Positions 8,775 to 14,221 of a DNA stretch of 14,221 nucleotides are shown one piece after another. The notes under the pieces are model-generated. The model worked only from the letters and a program-made list of their open reading frames with translations, was not told the DNA's origin and did not search any database. Location of the stretch: positions 1 to 14,221 of the forward strand of contig JALNQF010000787.1 in the NCBI GenBank assembly GCA_028456385.1, in the 5' to 3' direction. The position numbers and the translations under genes are program-made. The stretch's first letter is position 1; the number at the start of each line of letters is the position of its first letter. This DNA comes from Ophiosphaerella korrae (taxonomy: Eukaryota; Ascomycota; Dothideomycetes; Pleosporales; Phaeosphaeriaceae).

Positions 8775-10208
8775 TCATCCCCTTTCCCTTGAAGAAAGAC
8801 ATCGTTTCTCCTTATCCCTGACGTTCATACACGTACAACCGCCGGAAACATCCTCCATGTCGTCTCCCTGATCCACATCGAAATAGATAGAATCCGTGCG
8901 AGCCGGTAATACCCAAGTCCAGCCGTTTCCAATCTCCTCCTCAATATTTATATTCGCCTCTTTTGACATTTCGACCTCCAAATCAAAGCGAGGTGGATCC
9001 TCAAGTTCCTCTAAACCAATCACCCGTGGCTGATGTCGACGTATCTGCGCGATTGAAGCTTGTACCCTGCCGGCCAGTTTACTAAGCTTAACGAACTTCA
9101 AACGGAGATTGTTTTTGCGTATATTGCTATACACGAAGTCGAAGAACGGTAGCCAACCTCTACCCCAACCATCTGTAACGTAGACACATTCTAGATTGAG
9201 GATCCGTAGTGTCGAGCAATTTGCATAAATTGCAGCGTTGAGATCGGAGTCGACCTTCATTTTTCGAACAGTTAGGCTGGTTAGGCGAAAGAGCGATGTC
9301 AGTCTGAGCAATTCCGGGCCACGCTCATCCCAAGGTGCTCTTGGGAATATGGTGTTAGTGTCATACTCTAAGAAGCGGAGATTTCTCGCAAGATCACATA
9401 GTTTCCCTACCAGGCCAAAGTCCTCGGGGTTACCGTAATCGTCTAGTGACAGCTTTTGGAGCTCTGCAAGTCTATCTGAGTCATTAGGGAGGTATTTGAC
9501 TAGGCGGAAAAAATCACTCCGCCACATATAGCAAGAAGTGACCGAGAACTCTTTCAACCGAATGCCTGGGAAATGGGCAGTTTGCGAGAGGAAGATGTGG
9601 TGCACCCCCAACCAACAACATGGGAAGTTTATATCAAGGCACCGGTCTGTAGGTAGATTTACCACGTCTGTTAACGTCAAGCATAAATGACCCAGTGACC
9701 ATACTGGGCCTCCGGGCGTTGGGTATCTGAGCCTTGGGTTTTGTGAGTTTAGCGTATAGGCCATGAGGGTGTTGATGTGGCGTTGAAACGATCCACTGTT
9801 GATGTAGGAGAACGTGATGGCCCATCTAGCCGGCTCAGCATTGAAGACAAATCTAACACTTTGGACATTGGTACTAAAAAACAAATCATTAGCAATGTTG
9901 TGTGCTAACTTGAAGCCTGCAGGCCCAACTTTAATAATAAGATGGGAGAAGAACTCCTGCACGAAGCGTCGACGTGTCTTGTCTTGAACGTCACGACAAA
10001 CCGCGCGAAGCCTTACTACGTCCCATGTACGTGTTTGTCCGTCCACTGTAATTGTTTGTTCGTCCCATGTACGTGTCTGTGTAATCCGTGTTTCTCCGTC
10101 CTATGTATGTGTTTGTCCGTTCCATATACGACCTATTGGTCTGCATTTAGGACATTTGTCGAGAATCATGTCGAATAATTCTATCGGGAGATCCGTCAGT
10201 CGCGCCAT
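8775..10208 (-). pseudogene. F-box-like protein gene, F-box split by a minisatellite with an in-frame stop
   Basis: Reading from ATG at 10208 gives 477 codons in a single frame to a stop at 8777-8775. Residues 1-18 (MARLTDLPIELFDMILDK) are the first half of an F-box, the Skp1-binding motif of SCF ubiquitin ligases. The second half, DVVRLRAVCRDVQD, resumes at about residue 63. Between them lie near-heptapeptide repeats of the type WDGQTRT. Codon 36 (10103-10101) is TAG where the repeat calls for Trp. The remaining 410 residues are typical of fungal F-box proteins with leucine-rich segments (LAELQKLSLDDYG, LTSLTVRKMK, STLRILNLECV). There is no other frameshift. The body of the gene is well kept, so the lesion is probably recent; alternatively an unseen intron removes it. 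A GTG start at 10046 would avoid the stop but is not a credible fungal start. Confidence 0.75.
10020..10124 (-). repeat. Coding minisatellite, 21-bp units, inside the F-box
   Basis: Read on the minus strand the units resemble ACATGGGACGGACAAACACGT, with variants at about 10124, 10103, 10076, 10067 and 10046. Unit length is mostly 21 bp with one 24-bp and one 12-bp variant, all multiples of three, so the reading frame is kept. The peptides are WNGQTHT, *DGETRIT, QTRT, WDEQTIT, VDGQTRT and WD. Confidence 0.85.
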
Positions 10209-10997
10209 AATGAGATAACTTTTACGATTCGTAAGTCGAATAGCGAGCTGAAAATATCCTAAGAGTAGTCTGACGATGACTAGTTAAGGTGAGAGTAGAG
10301 AATTATATAGGAGTGAGGATAAACGCTTCTATCCTTTAACAAAATAACAATATAGCGACTCAATAAGCCTAGTATATCTCCTCTAATCGCCGCTCTTGCC
10401 CTATTGCGGTCAGAACAATACTACCTTTAGCAAGATGGCGAAAATATTGCAGTACAGCTCGACATTGAAGATCTCCAAGCCATTGTGCATTGATAGTAGA
10501 CCATCTGATACCCCTCACGGCTAGCAAAAACGTTGAAATCTATTAGATTTGATACGCGTTTTCCCCTCTTCTACTGCGCCGCCTTTTCCACTTTATGTAG
10601 CAGCGTCTTCTTCACCCTGATTGATAAGCTTTACTTTCTTATCATCCCCCTCTCCGTCTTGCCTCAGGCTCGTTCCACCTGTTAAGCTTTGTTCTTTTGA
10701 AGGTTCTGCATTATGTTCTTTGTTTTTAGTGAGAGGATCTTGTTTCAATAGCATTTATTCCTTTGTATGCTCTTCGTTTGTAGTAGGGGGCTATGTTTGG
10801 ATTTCCTTTGCTCTCCCAATTTCCGCAAACAGTATGTACACACTTTTCCTGTGCATGTTTTTTTACACGTGTAATGTGTCTTACATTCCATCGGGTAGAT
10901 AGATGTGCTATAACTGAATTTACAACCACTTCCACCAAAATAAAGATCTCTGGGAAGCTGGCCTACACAGGGCCAACCTGGCTTGGTTGAAGCTTGG
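10209..10997. other. Upstream of the F-box gene; no gene recognised
   Basis: About 790 bp. 10209-10420 is TA-rich. 10540-10900 on the plus strand is pyrimidine-rich with many TTT/CTT runs and gives overlapping open frames on both strands that look like composition artefacts. It holds the promoter of the F-box gene, but I could not place a TATA box or other site. Confidence 0.4.
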
Positions 10998-11470
10998 TGT
11001 TAGATGAGGTGCGTGTGCTAGCGCAACGATTGCTCACGCTCAACTCTGTGCCAAGCTGAGATCGCAATCTCGACTCAGCTCTCGACTCAGCTCATGGATA
11101 GAGCTTGCGAGCTGGCTCACTCGGCTAGCTCGTGAGCTTCAGATGACGATTGAGATGGCGATGGCGATCGATCTGCGCGCGATGCTAGTGCGCGACTAGT
11201 TAGTGCGCGCGATACCAGCTCGCCACTAACTCAACCACAAAGCACCAGCTCAGTTGCGGCGCATCCCTTTGACAGGAGAATCATCAAAGAAACTCAGGAA
11301 AGATATCAAAGGCAGCTAGCAGACAGAGGATAGGCAGAGCAATCAATCAGTTCCATTCTGCACTCAATTCGCACCAGTGACTAGTGACTGAGTTATCACG
11401 AGCAATTATCACATACTTGAAATCAATCCACGATCCACTTCCATCACTAAGTGACGCTCCAAATCTGACA
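10998..11470. mobile_element. Second, diverged solo LTR, 473 bp
   Basis: Begins TGTTAGATGAGGTGC, close to the start of the first LTR (TGTCAGATGAGTTGC), and ends CCAAATCTGACA, close to its end (CATCAAATCTAACA), giving matched inverted ends TGTTAGAT/ATCTGACA. The interior has the same layout: a repeat-rich GATC-containing part, then a purine-rich stretch with ATCAAAGAAACTCAG and CAATCAATCAG. The overall sequence is clearly diverged. The flanks are CTTGG and GCTTC, so no exact 5-bp duplication remains (GCTTG/GCTTC would match 4 of 5 if the boundary is shifted by one). No internal genes. Confidence 0.6.
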
Positions 11471-11731
11471 GCTTCCCTCAATCAAGTCATATATGATCAA
11501 TCTAAAATAGGGCTTTTCTGAAAGCTGCAGTATCCACCTCCAAGGCCCTTACATGGCCGTTACCAAAAAGCCTTTTTACCCATCTCCATTATTGGTCTAT
11601 CAAACCTGACAAGAAGCTTCATATTTATACATGTACTTCTCCGTCCCCCTATGAGTACCAATCTTTTGAAATAAGAGATGAGAGGAATAAATATAACATT
11701 GCGGCAATACGTATTACTTAAAATGACATAT

Positions 11732-12480
11732 CTAAACCTTTCTAGACCCTGTACCTAGACTAACACATCTTCCTAACACGGCTAAGTTTACAGGTCTATA
11801 CTCTATTGGGAGCCATAACAGATTTTGAGCATTAACAAAAATCCAGATGCTATCTACGCTAAGTATTGGCTCCTGACAGACGGATAGCTTTTGTTTCGTT
11901 ACTGGTTTACCAGAGTGTAGCGACGCAAGAATAGAGATGAGACTATCTGAGCTGTGACCGGTATGGTCCTCGAGCGTCTGCAGGCACGCGCCGCTGCTCG
12001 CATTCCAAATCTTGACCGTCTTGTCCGTCGACGCCGATGCCAGCTGGGCCGAGTCGTGCGAGAAGCCACTAAGTTAGCAAAATCGTTTTAGCCCTCGAAC
12101 GCCTGCATACATGCGCTCCAGCTGCCGCTCATAGCTGGCCTAATTGTGATTCCTTCTGGTTCTTCGTGCTGAAGCAGACGTCAATCAGACTACCTGTCGG
12201 ACTGAACAACAGCGCAGACGCATATGTTTGAAGAGGGTAACTCTCAATTGCCCCTTTGTGATACATAACAAATCGCCTTGCGTCTTGAACAAGCTGAGTA
12301 AGTTGATCTTGGCCACCTATCTCCTACTTGCATCAGCATCTAGATAATATACTCTGTACCGACATATTTAGTTTCTGGATATTGTACCTGCACTAGTAGC
12401 CACAGTTTTGCTATCGAGACTATACCTCTTCCCAAGCTCTTGCATAGACTGAGCCCTTCTAGCCAGTAGAGAAAGAGATT
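11732..12480 (-). pseudogene. 3' end of a second NLR gene (linker, WD40, C-terminal tail), degenerate
   Basis: 12480-12388 encodes LYWLEGLSLCKSLGRG, matching LYWLEALSLCKSMSKG in the NLR at the left end of the window. An intron (12387-12294) follows, then LVQDARRFVMYHKGAIES and ASALLFSPTGSLI, the usual pre-WD40 linker. A one-base frameshift near 12185-12195 moves to QHEEPEGITIRPAMSGSWSAC. A stop TAA follows MQAFEG, and a second one-base shift near 12062-12066 leads into a WD40 repeat (FSHDSAQLASASTDKTVKIW, ACLQTLEDHTG). The end, ENLLWLP-like (QNLLWLPIEYRP) to TAG at 11734-11732, is the standard tail of fungal WD40 NLRs. Only about one WD40 repeat remains instead of several. PNP and NACHT regions are missing; homology stops where the G-rich repeat starts. 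Confidence 0.85.
12294..12387 (-). other. Intron in the NLR pseudogene (94 nt)
   Basis: Donor GTACAA (12387), acceptor TTACTCAG (ending 12294), phase 0, at the same position relative to the protein (after …LVQ) as intron 2 of the intact NLR. It is longer than its counterpart of 51 nt. No strong branch consensus is seen other than GCTGATG near 12333. Confidence 0.6.
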
Positions 12481-12484
12481 GCGG

Positions 12485-12664
12485 GATGCGGGCGTGCGTT
12501 GTGGGCGAGATGGCGGTGGGATGCGGGTTTGTTTTTGGTGGCGAGAACGCAATAGGATGCGGGCCTAGCTCACGGGCGAGACGGCCGAGATGCGGGTTTC
12601 GCGGGCAGGATGGGCCTGCCTCACTGAGATGCGGTTTCGCGGACAGGGTGCCGTGGGATGCGGG
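12485..12664 (+). repeat. G-rich minisatellite, six degenerate units of about 35 bp
   Basis: GATGCGGG (once GATGCGGT) recurs at 12485, 12520, 12556, 12589, 12628 and 12657, at spacings of 35, 36, 33, 39 and 29 bp. In the first three units a second block, GGCGAGA, follows about ten bases later. The tract is strongly G-rich on the plus strand and sits exactly between the ends of two truncated genes on opposite strands. The open frames across it, on both strands, are not genes. Confidence 0.85.
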
Positions 12665-12678
12665 CTCCTCGCAGGCGA

Positions 12679-13053
12679 ATCCTCCGGCCGGAGTATCCTA
12701 TTGCAGTCCAGCACGATGACTTCTTAGAGAACAACTTCCACGTGAATGAGGCAACTGGTCATATTACAGGTGTTGTGGATTGGGCTGATGCCATGATTGC
12801 CCCGTTTGGGGTTTCTCTCGGCGGTCTTGAGACAATACTTGGTATTCAGACTGCAAGCAGTTGGCATTTTCATCCTAATCATATTGTGCTTCGAGAGTAT
12901 TTCTGGGACACTTTCTATAGACATATTGGCCCAATATCGGTAGATGACCGACGTTCAATTAAAGTCGCGAGACTATTTGGATTATTCCGAACCCATGGTT
13001 TTGAAGAGGGAGGTGCGAGAATCGCGTATCTCGAGGCGTTGTGTATGCTTTAG
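12679..13053 (+). pseudogene. C-terminal fragment of an APH/choline kinase-like phosphotransferase
   Basis: 124 codons to TAG, matching the C-terminal lobe of fungal aminoglycoside-phosphotransferase-family (APH) proteins, which are mostly of unknown substrate. The catalytic loop HDDFLENN fits H-x-D-x4-N, and the metal-binding segment is GVVDWADA. GVSLGGLETILG, WHFHPNH and RLFGLFRTHGFEEGG follow as in family members. The N-terminal lobe with the ATP-binding Lys is absent; recognisable sequence starts at RILRPEYPIAVQ next to the G-rich minisatellite. An acceptor-like CGCAG precedes it at 12674-12678, so an earlier exon could once have existed. The frame is clean, with no stops. Confidence 0.7.
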
Positions 13054-13151
13054 ATGTATGTATCCGCGAGTAGATATCACCCGAGACATCAACGTAGACC
13101 TGTCTATCTAATGGTTCCTTTTAGATGTATGTTAAGTTATCTTGGAATATC

Positions 13152-13640
13152 CTAGACTCCGATAATACCCTGGCGGACCAACTCGTCTAGCAGCTATGTT
13201 TCATTCTCAGCCGGATCGACATGGACCTTGTGAGTTATTACGCCCGTCGACGACTTCGCCTCATTCCAATGTTCGCCTAGAGGAGGCTGTCCTTCAGGGT
13301 CGTAAGGCTGGTTAGTATTAGGCCAACCAGTAGGAATGAGCTTCCCGCCGATCATCGTAGACTTAGGCAAGACGATAGTTCCGTACTTGCCCACCTCGAC
13401 CTCAGCAGTAGATTCCTTAGGCTGTCGCGCATCTTTAACAGAATCCAGGAACTCAAGCACAATTACATCGGCTAGGTTGTTTCTAGTGATAAAGTCGGCG
13501 ACCTCCTTGATCATCCACACATAGGCCTCGTTTTATTGGCGGGCACCCCTTTCAGCACTCTTTTCGCATGCTGCACGAATGTGAGTTGGCATCCAGATAC
13601 CGTGGAAGTCCGAGATGAATGCTGGCATATACCCCACGAC
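13152..13640 (-). pseudogene. Unrecognised gene fragment with two in-frame stops
   Basis: One minus-strand frame is protein-like for about 160 codons: GYMPAFISDFHGIWMPTHI, then a TAA at 13535-13533, AYVWMIKEVADFITRNNLAD, VIVLEFLDSVKDARQ, GTIVLPKSTMIGGKLIPTGW and PYDPEGQPPLGEHWNEAKS, then TAG at 13196-13194, and LLDELVRQGIIGV to a final TAG at 13154-13152. The final peptide looks like a genuine C-terminus. Both internal stops could come from Gln codons by a single C-to-T change at CpA. A TAA at 13643-13641 closes the left end, possibly inside an intron. I do not recognise the family. It converges with the APH fragment 98 bp away and diverges from the AAA gene. Confidence 0.55.
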
Positions 13641-13870
13641 TTAGCTAGATCGAGCTTTCAAGTATTAGAATGGCATCGGTATGCATATCCCGGCTTCTTT
13701 CTAGATCCATAAGGAAAAGCTCATAAAGATAGAGGTGTACAACGAATGTCCGCCGTATAGTTCCATAGAGAAGTATAAGAATAGGCAAAACCCCTCGGGA
13801 TGCAGCACATCGACCTGTTGCGCTTTCCTTTCTCCTCCACCAAAACCAACACCTTGCCAAAGCTTTGTAA

Positions 13871-14221
13871 ATGTCCACTACACTCAAAGTCATGAGGCCT
13901 AATGGCTCTACCTCTCGCTCCGCAGATACTCCCCCAGGCAGCCCCGATCCGCCACTGAGCCAGGGTCTGCCTCATTCGGGCCCAATCATTGCTATATCTC
14001 TAGCTGAGCTGCTGAAGGATGTGGTCAAGGCTGACCAAGCAACTGCGAATACTTCGAAGGCTGATGAGCCCTACTCAGAATCTGAGGTCTTAAAGCTTTC
14101 TTGCTCACCTGGGTTCAAGAAAGCTGATGAAGTGTATGTACGTTCTACGGTATGCACAGGTTAACCGGCTGACATATCCTAGCTGGGACCAGAAGGCGTA
14201 CCGGTACACCATCGTGGAATC
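13871..14221 (+). CDS. 5' end of a probable fungal AAA ATPase gene, continues beyond window
   Basis: ATG at 13871. Exon 1 runs to 14133 (87 codons plus two bases) and exon 2 from 14183 to the right edge. The N-terminal 70 residues are Ser/Pro-rich and probably disordered (ADTPPGSPDPPLSQG, then AELLKDVVKADQ). The splice joins KKADEV to WDQKAYRYTIVES. The motif DEVWD-x6-Y-x-IVES is typical of the N-terminal region (DUF7025-like) of a large family of fungal AAA ATPases. The ATPase domain itself would lie outside the window, so the family call rests on a short motif. The frame is intact. It shares a 230-bp upstream region (13641-13870) with the minus-strand fragment; no promoter element could be placed there. 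Confidence 0.6.
14134..14182 (+). other. Intron 1 of the probable AAA ATPase gene (49 nt)
   Basis: The donor GTATGT (14134), branch GCTGAC (14168-14173) and acceptor CCTAG (ending 14182) are all near-consensus. It is a phase-2 intron: GT plus C restores Val and opens the frame to the window edge. Without splicing the frame stops at 14164, giving a false 97-residue protein. Confidence 0.8.

Noticed and set aside
8775..10046. Intact 423-residue gene starting with GTG
   Set aside because: GTG is not a normal start in fungal nuclear genes. The upstream ATG at 10208 restores the first half of the F-box in the same frame.
10621..10990. Cys/Phe/Ser-rich overlapping open frames
   Set aside because: They arise from pyrimidine-rich low-complexity sequence, with no family signal or splice context.
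11391..11404. GTTATCACGAGC as a tRNA primer-binding site next to the second LTR
   Set aside because: The matched LTR terminus lies further right at 11470, which puts this motif inside the LTR.
3818..11470. The two LTRs as the ends of one retrotransposon about 7.6 kb long
   Set aside because: The sequences are too diverged, the left LTR has its own target duplication on both sides, and the DNA between is unrelated to gag-pol.
12340..12552. 70-residue protein including the NLR linker motif
   Set aside because: Its first 24 residues are translated minisatellite and its last 15 are intron; only the middle is a real exon piece.
1..14221. CRISPR arrays, tRNA or rRNA genes, a biosynthetic cluster
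   Set aside because: No evenly spaced identical repeats, no tRNA cloverleaf or rRNA-like sequence, and no set of pathway enzymes were seen.

Overview
The window looks like accessory, transposon-scarred DNA from a filamentous ascomycete (Pezizomycotina). The evidence is fungal spliceosomal introns of 49-56 nt with GT...AG ends and branch points such as TACTAAC or GCTGAC, fungal protein families (PNP-NACHT NLR, F-box protein, Fot1/pogo-type transposase, fungal AAA ATPase), solo LTRs, and stop codons of the kind left by repeat-induced point mutation (RIP). The species cannot be named from the sequence alone.

Layout, left to right. 1-2637 (minus strand) holds most of a fungal NOD-like receptor gene: a nucleoside-phosphorylase-like (PNP/UDP) N-terminal domain, a NACHT ATPase, and the start of a C-terminal repeat region that runs off the left edge. 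Two introns are visible and keep the frame open for 841 codons. 2638-3817 is its upstream region. 3818-4245 is a solo LTR with a perfect 5-bp target duplication (CCATG). 4251-5927 is TA-rich decayed DNA with a possible exon relic and a small terminal-inverted-repeat element. 5928-6909 is a decayed pogo/Fot1-like transposase. 6912-8281 contains short duplications, an unassigned open frame and no clear gene. 8282-8640 is an isolated 3' end of a xanthine dehydrogenase-type gene. 8775-10208 (minus) is an F-box protein gene whose F-box is split by an in-frame 21-bp minisatellite that carries a stop codon. 10998-11470 is a second, related but diverged LTR. 11732-12480 (minus) is the 3' end of a second NLR gene (WD40 plus tail), broken by frameshifts. 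It abuts a roughly 35-bp G-rich minisatellite (12485-12664), and on the other side of that, on the plus strand, is the C-terminal piece of an aminoglycoside-phosphotransferase-like gene (12679-13053). 13152-13640 (minus) is an unrecognised gene fragment with two in-frame stops. 13871 to the right edge is the 5' end of an apparently intact plus-strand gene, probably a fungal AAA ATPase.

Only the two genes at the window edges look intact; the genes and elements between them are truncated, interrupted or solo. There is no operon logic. The unifying theme is an NLR-bearing, fast-evolving region shaped by transposition, minisatellite growth and probable RIP. The most biologically interesting protein is the PNP-NACHT receptor, whose N-terminal domain keeps its catalytic-type residues. 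I did not find convincing evidence for a wholly new system.
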